Positions 35,700-44,883 of a DNA stretch of 64,000 nucleotides are shown piece by piece. How positions within the stretch are numbered: the stretch's first letter is position 1; each line of letters opens with the position of its first letter. Origin of the DNA: Burkholderiales bacterium (lineage in GTDB: Bacteria; Pseudomonadota; Gammaproteobacteria; Burkholderiales; Burkholderiaceae_C). The stretch covers positions 1 to 64,000 of the forward strand of contig JAGWTR010000008.1 of NCBI GenBank assembly GCA_028868855.1, in the 5' to 3' direction. Under the pieces are notes generated by a model, which worked only from the letters and a program-made list of their open reading frames with translations, made no database searches and was not told the DNA's origin. The translations under genes and the position numbers were made by a program.

Positions 35700-36752
35700 C
35701 TATTCGAAAACGAGGGGTGCAGACGCGCCTTGCGCCAACGCCGTCAGCGAGCCCACCACGGCCGCCTCGGCAAACCCATCACGGTGGAACGCGGCGAGCA
35801 CGTCCGGCACGGCCTCAGGGGTGCAGCTGACCAGCAGTCCGCCACTGGTCTGGGGGTCCGAGACCATGGCCTGCATCCAGGCGGGGCCCTCGCGAGGCCA
35901 CCGCACGGCGGCTCCATAAGCCTGCCAGTTGCGTCCCGACGCCCCGGTGACGATGCCCTCGCGGGCAAACGTCGCCGCCTCGCCAATCAGGGGGATGTCG
36001 GCCAGCGCGACGCGCGCGCCCAAATTTGACCCCCGGCAGACTTCGAGCAAATGACCGGCCAGGCCGAAGCCCGTCACATCGGTCATGGCGTGCACGCCCG
36101 GCAGCCCGCCCAGGGCGATGCCAACGCGGTTGAGCTGCGTGGTGTGGCGCAGCATTTGCGCATAGCCCGGCGCGCCCAGCACGCCCTTCTTCAAGGCCGC
36201 CGACAAAATGCCCACGCCCAGCGGCTTGCCCAGCACCAGCGCATCGCCCGCCTGGCCATCGGCATTGCGACGCACCCGGTCCGGGTGCACCAGTCCCAGT
36301 GCCACCAGGCCGTAGATGGGCTCCAGCAAATCAATGGAATGGCCGCCGGCGATGGGAATGCCCGCTTCGCGGCAGACTTCAGCACCACCGGCCAGCACCT
36401 GCCCGATCACCTCGGGTGGCAGCTTGGCAATCGGCATGCCCACCAGTGCCAGGGCCATGATCGGCGTGCCGCCCATGGCATAGATGTCCGACAGGGCATT
36501 GGTCGCGGCGATGCGGCCGAAATCGCGCGCGTCGTCCACGATCGGCGTGAAGAAATCGGTGGTCGCCACCAACGCCTGGCTGTCATTTAGGCGGTACACC
36601 GCCGCGTCGTCGCTGGTTTCCAGGCCCACCATCAGCTCAGGCGGAACCAGGCCTTGGGGCGCACGTGACAAAATCTCGGACAGGAGGCCCGGGGCAATCT
36701 TGCAGCCGCATCCGCCACCGTGGGAAAACTGGGTCAAGGCAATGGAAGTCAT
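35700..36752 (-). CDS. selD: Selenophosphate synthetase
   Basis: The 350-residue enzyme makes selenophosphate from selenide and ATP. The glycine-rich active-site loop GGGCGCKIAPG includes the catalytic Cys at the position where some species have selenocysteine, and the following Lys. YALDNDAVY-like DDAAVYRLND, TDFFTPIVDDARDFGRIAATNALSDIYAMGG and GGHS complete the signature. The frame has no in-frame TGA. mnmH, its user for tRNA, lies divergently 45 bp away, so a shared promoter region is likely. Confidence 0.94.
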   Translation of the reverse strand: MTSIALTQFSHGGGCGCKIAPGLLSEILSRAPQGLVPPELMVGLETSDDAAVYRLNDSQALVATTDFFTPIVDDARDFGRIAATNALSDIYAMGGTPIMALALVGMPIAKLPPEVIGQVLAGGAEVCREAGIPIAGGHSIDLLEPIYGLVALGLVHPDRVRRNADGQAGDALVLGKPLGVGILSAALKKGVLGAPGYAQMLRHTTQLNRVGIALGGLPGVHAMTDVTGFGLAGHLLEVCRGSNLGARVALADIPLIGEAATFAREGIVTGASGRNWQAYGAAVRWPREGPAWMQAMVSDPQTSGGLLVSCTPEAVPDVLAAFHRDGFAEAAVVGSLTALAQGASAPLVFE

Positions 36753-36797
36753 GGGTCAACAGAAGTTTCGATCGATTGTGCCAGTGGCGGGCGGCCG

Positions 36798-37853
36798 ATG
36801 AGCCCGCGCGCCCCGGTTCAAGTGCAGGTGCAGGATCGGCATCAGTTCGATACCCTCATTGATGCCCGCTCCCCGGCCGAGTTCAAACTGGACCACATTC
36901 CCGGCGCCATCAACTGCCCCGTGCTGGACGACGAAGAGCGGCGCATTGTGGGCACGCTGTACAAACAGCAAGGCGCCTTCGAGGCACGCCGGGTCGGTGG
37001 CGCCATGGTCGCGGCCAATCTGGCGCGCCATCTTCAGACGCACTTCAGCGACAAGCCATACCACTGGAAGCCCCTGATCTATTGCTGGCGCGGCGGCCTG
37101 CGCAGTGGCTCCATGGTGACCTGGTTGCGCCTGGTGGGCTGGGATGCGCAGCAGCTGGCCGGTGGCTACAAGCGCTGGCGTCAACATGTGATCGCCACCT
37201 TGGACCAACGGTGTCCTCAATTGCAGTTCCGGGTGGTCTGCGGCGCCACGGGCAGTGCCAAAACCCGCCTGCTGAATGTGCTGGCCAGCGAAGGCGCGCA
37301 GGTGCTCGATCTGGAAGGGCTGGCCTGCCACAAGGGCTCTCTGCTGGGGGCGGTGCCCGGCCAGGATCAGCCGTCTCAAAAGGCGTTTGAAACCGCCATG
37401 GTGTCGGTCATCGAGGGGTTTGACCTGGCCAAACCCGTGTATGTCGAGGCCGAAAGCCGCAAGATCGGGCGCCTGGCCTTGCCCACGGTCCTGGTCGATC
37501 GGATGCGCGCCAGCCCCTGCATTGAAGTGCTGGCGCCCCCCCAAGCGCGGTTGGAATTTTTGCTGCGTGATTACGCCTACTTGGGTGAAGATGGCGAAGC
37601 CCTGGCCCGCCGGCTGGAGCCGCTGCGCGACATGCACAGCAAGGACACCGTGAACCGGTGGCAAGACTGGGCCCGCCAGTCCGAGCTACCCCAGTTGTTC
37701 GAGGAGCTGACCCGGCTGCACTACGACCCCTCGTACGCCCGATCACAGTCGCTGCATTTTCACCAATGGGGGCAACGCCAGCCACTGCACAGCCCGACGC
37801 TGGATGATGAGGCGATCGGGCGCTTGGCGCGGGAGTTGCTGGCGCGGCCTTGA
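36798..37853 (+). CDS. mnmH: tRNA 2-selenouridine synthase
   Basis: The 351-residue protein replaces sulfur with selenium at the wobble uridine of certain tRNAs, using selenophosphate from SelD. An N-terminal rhodanese domain carries the active Cys96 in LIYCWRGGLRSGS. The C-terminal P-loop domain has GATGSAKTRLL near residues 149-159. Here the usual Gly before the Lys is Ala. The GARAFGSRR-like substrate region includes EAESRKIGRLALP. The ATG at 36798 (MSPRAPVQ) gives the family length; a start at 36720 is spurious. It is divergent from selD. Confidence 0.92.
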   Translation: MSPRAPVQVQVQDRHQFDTLIDARSPAEFKLDHIPGAINCPVLDDEERRIVGTLYKQQGAFEARRVGGAMVAANLARHLQTHFSDKPYHWKPLIYCWRGGLRSGSMVTWLRLVGWDAQQLAGGYKRWRQHVIATLDQRCPQLQFRVVCGATGSAKTRLLNVLASEGAQVLDLEGLACHKGSLLGAVPGQDQPSQKAFETAMVSVIEGFDLAKPVYVEAESRKIGRLALPTVLVDRMRASPCIEVLAPPQARLEFLLRDYAYLGEDGEALARRLEPLRDMHSKDTVNRWQDWARQSELPQLFEELTRLHYDPSYARSQSLHFHQWGQRQPLHSPTLDDEAIGRLARELLARP

Positions 37854-37884
37854 TTGCGGACTCGTCCGGGGTGGAAAGGCCTTG

Positions 37885-39648
37885 TCAGGCGGCGTCCTGC
37901 GCCTGCCACTGCTGCAAAACGTACAAGCGTTGGTAGCGCCCCTCGGGCAGGGCCATCAAGGCCTCATGGGTGCCTTGCTCGACGATGCGACCATGGTGCA
38001 GCACCACGATGGTGTCGGCGTCGCGGATGGTGGACAGGCGGTGTGCAATGGCCACCACGGTGACCTGGCCGTGCAGCGCGTCCAGGGCTTTTTGCACCAG
38101 GCGTTCGGTGTCGCTGTCGATGTGCGAGGTGGCCTCGTCTAGAAACAGGATGCGCGGCTGACCGGCCAGGGCGCGGGCCATGGCCAGCAATTGCTTCTGG
38201 CCCACAGACAGGCGGGCACCGCCCTCACCGAGCGGCGTGTCATAGCCTTGCTCCAAGCCCATGATGAAGTCGTGCACCTGCGCGGCACGTGTGGCCGCTT
38301 CGATCTGGGCGGTGCTCAGGCCACGTCCCATGTCAACGTTTTCGCGGGCGCTGGCGGCCAACAAGAAGGGCTCTTGCGGCACCAGGCCGACGGCTTGGCG
38401 GAAAGCCTCATCGTTGATCTGGTCGACGGGCTGGCCGTCGATGCACACGGCGCCGGGGCTGGCTTTATAAAAGCGCAACAGCAGCGACAACAGGGTGGAT
38501 TTGCCACTGCCGGTGTGCCCGACGATGCCAATGAACTGGCCCGGCGCGATGTCCAGGTTCACGTCATGCAGGACGGGTGGGTTGCTGGCGTAGGCAAAGG
38601 TGAGATGGCGGATCGCGATCCCCCCCCGGTTGATGCGGCCCTGCCCGCCGGTGCGCAGGGATTCGCCTTCTTGGAGCAAGGCGTTGACGCGCGCCGCCGC
38701 CACCATGGCCTGCTGCAGCTGCGAGAACTGCGTGGTGATCTGGATCAGTGGCTCGACGACCCGCGCCATGGTGCTGATGAAGGCATAGAGCACGCCCACC
38801 TCGACCGCGCTCAGGCTGCCGCCCTGGCTGCGCAGGCCGAACACCGCCATCACCAAGGCGAGCAACAGCACGTTGAGCAAATCAAGGGCCGGACGCAGCA
38901 ACCAGGCATTGGCGCGCAACTCGGCGCGGCGCGCCTCCAGCTGCTCGTGGGTGGTGCGGGCAAAGCGCTGCGCAAAACGCGGCGTGGCATTGCTGGCTTG
39001 CAACACCGCCATGCCCGCGATGGACTCGCCCATTTGGGCATTGAGGTCGCTGCGCAACTGGCGCGAGCGGGTCACGGCCGGGGCGCTCAGTCGCTGGTAC
39101 AGCCAGACGATGGCCGTCACGGCCGGCACCAGCAGGGCCACGATCAGCATCAATCGCCAGTCTAACCAGGCCATGGCCAATAACGCGGCAGCCAGGGCCA
39201 CCACGCTGTCGAGCATGACGAACAGCACCTGCACGTACAAGGATTTGACGGCTTCGGTGTCATTGGTGACGCGGCTGACCAGTTGCCCCGTGATGGCGCG
39301 GTCAAAGTAAGCCATGGGCAGACGCAGGACGTGGCCGTAGACCTCTTCACGCAAGCGCTGCACGGAGCGCATGGCCAGCCCGGCCAGCCGGATCAACTGG
39401 CCGTAACGAACCCAGCTGGCCAGCCAGGCGGTCACCAGGGCGCCGCCCAGCAGGCCGGCGATTTCCAGCCAGGGCCCTTGGCGCGGCATGAGGTGGCGGT
39501 CAATGAAGGCCTTGCCCAGGATCGGACCGAGGGCTTCCAGGCCCGCCGCCAGCATCAGCCACAGCAGGCCCCAGCGCAGGTGGTGGGCTTCGGGCCGCGC
39601 CGCGTGGCGCAGCAGTTGAAGGGCCTGACCACGCTCACGCGGCTGCAT
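37885..39648 (-). CDS. mdlB: ABC exporter, MdlB-like half-transporter (consensus ATPase)
   Basis: The 587-residue half-transporter has a membrane domain of six helices (residues 1-310) and a C-terminal ATPase. Walker A is GHTGSGKSTLL, the signature is LSVGQKQ (not LSGGQ), Walker B is LFLDEATSHID with catalytic Glu, and the switch His is in AIAHRLSTI. It overlaps the upstream partner gene by 14 bp. The Glu marks it as the NBD that keeps the consensus Walker B, in contrast to the partner. The substrate is unknown; E. coli MdlAB is a putative multidrug exporter. Confidence 0.9.
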   Translation of the reverse strand: MQPRERGQALQLLRHAARPEAHHLRWGLLWLMLAAGLEALGPILGKAFIDRHLMPRQGPWLEIAGLLGGALVTAWLASWVRYGQLIRLAGLAMRSVQRLREEVYGHVLRLPMAYFDRAITGQLVSRVTNDTEAVKSLYVQVLFVMLDSVVALAAALLAMAWLDWRLMLIVALLVPAVTAIVWLYQRLSAPAVTRSRQLRSDLNAQMGESIAGMAVLQASNATPRFAQRFARTTHEQLEARRAELRANAWLLRPALDLLNVLLLALVMAVFGLRSQGGSLSAVEVGVLYAFISTMARVVEPLIQITTQFSQLQQAMVAAARVNALLQEGESLRTGGQGRINRGGIAIRHLTFAYASNPPVLHDVNLDIAPGQFIGIVGHTGSGKSTLLSLLLRFYKASPGAVCIDGQPVDQINDEAFRQAVGLVPQEPFLLAASARENVDMGRGLSTAQIEAATRAAQVHDFIMGLEQGYDTPLGEGGARLSVGQKQLLAMARALAGQPRILFLDEATSHIDSDTERLVQKALDALHGQVTVVAIAHRLSTIRDADTIVVLHHGRIVEQGTHEALMALPEGRYQRLYVLQQWQAQDAA

Positions 39649-41398
39649 CGTCGGACTCCAGTTGCTGTTCGAGTTGTTGATAACGCCACTGGCGGGCGTA
39701 CCAGCCTTGCAGGGCCAGCAGGTGTGCGTGATGGCCTTGCTCGCTCAGTTGCCCATCGCGCAGCACCAGGACGTGGTCGGCATCGGCCACGGCACTGAGC
39801 CGGTGGCTGACCACGATGACAATGCGCTCGGGCCGCTGGGCTCGCAACTCGTGCAGGTGCCGCAGGATGCGCGCCTCGGTGTCGGTGTCGACGGCCGACA
39901 AGGCATCGTCCAGCAAGAGCAGGGGCGCGTCGGCCAGCAAGGCGCGTGCGATGGCGATGCGCTGGCGCTGTCCGCCGGACAAGGTCACACCGCGCTCGCC
40001 CACGGGGGTGTCGTAGCCTTTGGGCAGGCGCAGGATGTCGTCGTGCACGGCGGCCATGTGCGCGACGTGTTCGATCTGGGCGCGCGTGGCATCAGGTCGC
40101 GCCAGGGCGATGTTCTCGGCCACGGAGGCGGAGAACAAGAACGGCTCTTGCGGCACCCAGCTCACGGCCGCGCGCAGGGTGTCCAGGCGGTAGTCGCTCA
40201 AGGCCACACCGCCCCATTGCAAACCACCCGAGGCGGGCGCAAACTGGCGCAGCAGCAGGCGCACCAGCGTTGATTTGCCCGCCCCCGTGGGGCCGACCAG
40301 GCCCAGAGTCTGGCCTGGCTGGATCTGCCAGGAAACGCCTGCCAAGGCGGGGCGGGACTGCCCCGGATACGCAAAGACCAGCTCATGGGCCTGCAAATCT
40401 CCCGGCTGGATCTGGGTCACCGCGCCATCGTCCAGCACGGACAAGGGCTCATTCAGGACCGGCTGCAAGCGGTCCCAGGCAGCCCGGCCGCGCTCGATGA
40501 GCGAGAGCACCCAACCGGCGGCGAACATGGGCCAGATCATCTGCCCCAGGTATAGGCTGAAGCTGGTGAGCTGGCCGATGCTGAGCTGGTCATGCCAGAC
40601 CAGGTAGCCGCCCATGCCCAGACTCAGGACCATGGCGGTGCTGAGTGTGAAGCCCACAGCAGGCTCGTAGGCGGCCTCCCAGCGCTGGGCCTTCAAACTG
40701 GCTTGCGCGGCCCGGTCGGCCAAAACGGCAAAGTCGGCGGTGCTGCGCGCTTCCAAGCCCAGGGCCCGCACCGTGCGCACGCCCGACAAGGTCTCATGCA
40801 CCTGATCGTTGAGGTGGCCGAAGTGGTCCAGCGATTCGCGCGAGGCGGTGTGTACATGGTTGGAAATCCACCAGAACGACCACGCCATGACCGGGAACGG
40901 CAGCAGGGCCACCAGGGTCAGGCGCCAGTCCACCCCCAGCGCCATGGACGCCACCACCAGCAGCAAGGTCTGGGTGCCGTCAAAGCCGGCCAGCACCGCC
41001 TCGCCGGCGGCTTGTTCGACCGCATCGATGTCATTGGTGGCCAGGGCCATCAGGTCACCGGTGCGGCGGGTTTGGTAAAAGCGTGGACCTTGCAGGCTCA
41101 GGCGTTCATACAGGCGCGTGCGCAGCTCCACGCCCAGGCCGTAGGCCGCGGCATAGAGCAATTGCCGCCACGTCACCCGCATGAAGTAAATGGCCACGCC
41201 GGCCAGCACGATCAGTCCGAGCTCGTGCGCCAGACCGGCGCTGTCCAGACGCCGCGCCACCAGCGCATCGACCACCTGCCCGACCTGGCGCGGCAGCCAG
41301 ACGGTGAGTAAAGCGATGACGGCCAACAGCAAGGCCGATGTGCCGTAAGCCCGCCATTGGCGCCGGATGAATTGGGCAACGAGGGTGAACAGGGACAT
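39635..41398 (-). CDS. mdlA: ABC exporter, MdlA-like half-transporter (degenerate ATPase)
   Basis: The 587-residue half-transporter starts MSLFTLVAQFIRRQW at the ATG at 41398, with six membrane helices followed by the ATPase. Walker A is GPTGAGKST, the signature LSGGQRQ, and Walker B is LLLDDALSAVD, where Asp replaces the catalytic Glu. That substitution is known in heterodimeric exporters and fits pairing with the downstream gene. The switch His is in VVSHRLSAV. The VF530 gene ends 21 bp after this start's position on the same strand and may be the first gene of the unit. Confidence 0.9.
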   Translation of the reverse strand: MSLFTLVAQFIRRQWRAYGTSALLLAVIALLTVWLPRQVGQVVDALVARRLDSAGLAHELGLIVLAGVAIYFMRVTWRQLLYAAAYGLGVELRTRLYERLSLQGPRFYQTRRTGDLMALATNDIDAVEQAAGEAVLAGFDGTQTLLLVVASMALGVDWRLTLVALLPFPVMAWSFWWISNHVHTASRESLDHFGHLNDQVHETLSGVRTVRALGLEARSTADFAVLADRAAQASLKAQRWEAAYEPAVGFTLSTAMVLSLGMGGYLVWHDQLSIGQLTSFSLYLGQMIWPMFAAGWVLSLIERGRAAWDRLQPVLNEPLSVLDDGAVTQIQPGDLQAHELVFAYPGQSRPALAGVSWQIQPGQTLGLVGPTGAGKSTLVRLLLRQFAPASGGLQWGGVALSDYRLDTLRAAVSWVPQEPFLFSASVAENIALARPDATRAQIEHVAHMAAVHDDILRLPKGYDTPVGERGVTLSGGQRQRIAIARALLADAPLLLLDDALSAVDTDTEARILRHLHELRAQRPERIVIVVSHRLSAVADADHVLVLRDGQLSEQGHHAHLLALQGWYARQWRYQQLEQQLESDDAAA

Positions 41399-41418
41399 GC
41401 CAGGGGCACGCAAGCGCG

Positions 41419-41661
41419 TTAGGACCGTGCGGCCCGCTGACGCTCACGAAGCATGAACAAATACAAGCCTTCCACCTTTTCACGGGCCCAGGGCGTCTTG
41501 CGCAGAAACCGCAGGCTGGACGTGATGCTGGGGTCGCTGATGAAGCAGCGAATGGCGATGCGGCGGCCCAACTCCGGCCAGCCATAGCCGACCACCAGTT
41601 CGTTGAGGATCGCCTCCAGGGTGAGGCCATGGAGCGGGTCGCGGTTCGGGGGGGTGTTCAT
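41419..41661 (-). CDS. VF530-family (DUF2132) DNA-binding-like protein
   Basis: The 80-residue protein is a typical member of the VF530 family: [60 protein letters not shown]. The family has a helical fold and is conserved in many proteobacteria; its function is not established. The ATG at 41661 was chosen. It lies 20 bp upstream of mdlA on the same strand, so it may be the first gene of the exporter operon. Confidence 0.88.
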   Translation of the reverse strand: MNTPPNRDPLHGLTLEAILNELVVGYGWPELGRRIAIRCFISDPSITSSLRFLRKTPWAREKVEGLYLFMLRERQRAARS

Positions 41662-41825
41662 GTTGGAATCATGCAGCAGGTCGATGCGGGCGCCGACTAT
41701 CGTGCGATTGTTCACGGCGCGGGCCAGTTGTGAGCGAGATTTAGGGCCAATGACTCAACTTTATGCACAGATTGGTCGTAAAGCCGAATGTAGACAATTA
41801 CGATATCGTGAAATAGGTGGGGATC

Positions 41826-42806
41826 ATGCAAGCATCACTTCCTGAGAAGCTGCAAAAGGCCAAAGCGGCACCAACGTTGGTCACCCCTGGACGGGAGAGC
41901 GAGCGCTGGGCGCAATGGCAGCAACTGACCGAAGCGCTGGAGCCCCTGTTGCTCATACCGCATCAATGCCCTGATTTTCTGGGTTCAGTGACCCAGCAGG
42001 CGGCCACGCTGATCCAGCTGGTGCGAGAAGACCCTGACCTGGCCATTTTCCACGTGGTGCACGCCATGCCCGACCAGCTTGGCCACTATGGCGTGATCCA
42101 CGCCGTGCACACGGCCATCCTGGTGTGCCTGATTGGCCAGCGCAAGGGCTGGAAGTCCGACTACACGGCAGGCGCCATCAAGGCGGCCCTGACGATGAAC
42201 CTGTCGATCACCGCGCTGCAAAACACCCTGGCCGAACAAACCACGCCGCTCACCGCGGAGCAGCGCGACGCCATCAACACCCACCCTGCAGACAGCCAGA
42301 AGCTGCTCAGACGCCTGGGCGTCATCGACGAGCACTGGTTGCGCGCCGTGGCACTGCACCACGAACCGCACGACAACAAAAACTTCCCGAACCACGTGAA
42401 CGAAGTGTCGCAGTGGGCCGATGTCCTGCGCACCTGCGACGTCTTTGGCGCCAAGATCAGCCCACGCATCACCCGCCATGGCATCTTGTCCGTGCACGCG
42501 GCTGAAGCCATCTTTCGCCAGCGCAGTTCCGGCTACTTTGGCGCCACCATCATCCGCGAACTGGCCCTTTACCCGCCCGGGTGCATGGTGCGCTTGTGCA
42601 GCGGCGAGACCGCCATCGTGCTGCGCCGGACACGCTCGCCCATGCGCCCGGAAGTGAGCATCCTGACCGACACACGGGGCCGCGCCTTGGCCCAGCCCCT
42701 GCGTTGCATGACCGGCACGGGCCTGGGTCGCAGTGTGTTGGTCGCCGTGGCCGATGTGGACCTGGCCACACGCTTCAGCCCTGAGCAGCTCTTCAGCAAC
42801 AACTGA
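41826..42806 (+). CDS. Degenerate HD-GYP-type domain protein
   Basis: The 326-residue protein has an HD-domain-like region at residues 75-200 (HAMPDQLGHYGVIHAVHTAILVCLIG; LHHEPHDNKNFP; WADVLRTCDVFGAKI). The position of the catalytic HD is occupied by MNLSI, and HHExxDGxGYP appears as HHEPHDNKNFP, so c-di-GMP phosphodiesterase activity is unlikely. The C-terminus (ELALYPPGCMVRLCSGETAIVLRR) matches the tail of HD-GYP-type response proteins. It may be a binding or signalling partner. AGGTGG before the ATG at 41826 decides the start; a GTG nine bases upstream is the alternative. Confidence 0.82.
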   Translation: MQASLPEKLQKAKAAPTLVTPGRESERWAQWQQLTEALEPLLLIPHQCPDFLGSVTQQAATLIQLVREDPDLAIFHVVHAMPDQLGHYGVIHAVHTAILVCLIGQRKGWKSDYTAGAIKAALTMNLSITALQNTLAEQTTPLTAEQRDAINTHPADSQKLLRRLGVIDEHWLRAVALHHEPHDNKNFPNHVNEVSQWADVLRTCDVFGAKISPRITRHGILSVHAAEAIFRQRSSGYFGATIIRELALYPPGCMVRLCSGETAIVLRRTRSPMRPEVSILTDTRGRALAQPLRCMTGTGLGRSVLVAVADVDLATRFSPEQLFSNN

Positions 42807-42811
42807 GACCG

Positions 42812-42836
42812 CGCGGGCATCACAGCCTTGCCCGCG
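42812..42836 (+). terminator. Weak hairpin after the HD-GYP-type gene
   Basis: CGCGGGCA, a nine-base loop and TGCCCGCG form an 8-bp stem six bases after the stop codon. There is no T run, so it may be a weak or Rho-assisted terminator. Confidence 0.5.
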
Positions 42837-42868
42837 TTCGCCCCACTCGTCTTTATGATGGCCCCATC

Positions 42869-42883
42869 GGAGCCCCGGGCTCC
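42869..42883. promoter_or_regulatory. Palindrome before frmA
   Basis: GGAGCCCCGGGCTCC is a perfect 15-bp palindrome (7-bp arms and one central base) 17 bases before the frmA ATG. A TATGAT hexamer lies ten bases upstream of it (42854-42859), so a protein bound here would sit at the start of transcription. It is an operator candidate for formaldehyde- or glutathione-responsive control, not a known FrmR site. Confidence 0.45.
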
Positions 42884-42900
42884 TGTCAAAGGATCGCCCC

Positions 42901-44019
<1,119 letters not shown>

Positions 44020-44030
44020 GCAGGCGCACC

Positions 44031-44867
44031 ATGATCGAGACACTGAGCGAACACGCCTGCTTTGGTGGCGTGCAAGGCTTTTACCGGCACACCTCATCGA
44101 GCATTGGCCTGCCGATGCGGTTTGGGCTGTACCGTCCCCCGCAGCCGGGGCCGCGCCCGCTGCTGGTCTACCTGGCCGGCCTGACCTGCACGGAAGAGAC
44201 CTTTGCGATCAAGGCCGGCGCGCAGCAATTCGCGGCCGAACATGGCCTGATGCTGCTCAGTCCCGACACCAGTCCACGGGACACCGGGGTCGAGGGGGCC
44301 GATGCGGCCTGGGACTTCGGCACCGGGGCAGGCTTCTACCTGGACGCCACGCAAGCGCCTTGGAGCCCGCACTGGCACATGGAAAGCTACCTGTGCGCCG
44401 AACTGGCGCCCCTGGTGTTGCAGCACTTCATGGGCCGGGTCGACCGCGTGGGCATCTTTGGCCACTCCATGGGCGGCCACGGCGCGCTGACCTTGGCGCT
44501 GCGCCACCCCGCCTTGTTCAAAAGCGTCTCGGCCTTGGCGCCGATTGCCGCGCCCACCCAGTGCCCCTGGGGCCAGAAAGCCTTGGCGGGCTACCTGGGC
44601 AACGACCGCGTCGAGTGGGCCCGCCACGACGCCACCGAACTGATCAAGGCCGGCGCACGCTGCCCCGCCATCCTGATCGACGTCGGCCTGGCCGACAAGT
44701 TCCTGCCTGATCAATTGCACCCGCATCTGTTCGAGTCCGCATGTCAGGACGGCGGTCAGGCCTTGACGCTGCGCCGCCATGAGGGCTACGACCACAGCTA
44801 CTATTTCATCAGCAGTTTCATGCGCGACCACATCGCGCACCACGCGCAGGTGCTGAACGCACCCTGA
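44031..44867 (+). CDS. fghA: S-formylglutathione hydrolase
   Basis: The 278-residue serine esterase hydrolyses S-formylglutathione to formate and glutathione. The nucleophile is Ser146 in FGHSMGGHGALT, the acid Asp lies in the GLADKFLPDQL region, and the His in GYDHSYYFISSF. The segment YLAGLTCTEETFAIKAG near residue 47 is the esterase D signature. The ATG at 44031 is 11 bases after the frmA stop; an upstream TTG start would overlap frmA. Confidence 0.95.
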   Translation: MIETLSEHACFGGVQGFYRHTSSSIGLPMRFGLYRPPQPGPRPLLVYLAGLTCTEETFAIKAGAQQFAAEHGLMLLSPDTSPRDTGVEGADAAWDFGTGAGFYLDATQAPWSPHWHMESYLCAELAPLVLQHFMGRVDRVGIFGHSMGGHGALTLALRHPALFKSVSALAPIAAPTQCPWGQKALAGYLGNDRVEWARHDATELIKAGARCPAILIDVGLADKFLPDQLHPHLFESACQDGGQALTLRRHEGYDHSYYFISSFMRDHIAHHAQVLNAP

Positions 44868-44883
44868 ACGCATCAAGGACCGG

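Noticed and set aside
35700-36752. Selenocysteine in SelD
   Set aside because: The active-site loop reads Cys-Gly-Cys with no in-frame TGA.
42812-42836. Strong terminator after the HD-GYP-type gene
   Set aside because: The hairpin is good but lacks a T run, so it is listed only as a weak candidate.
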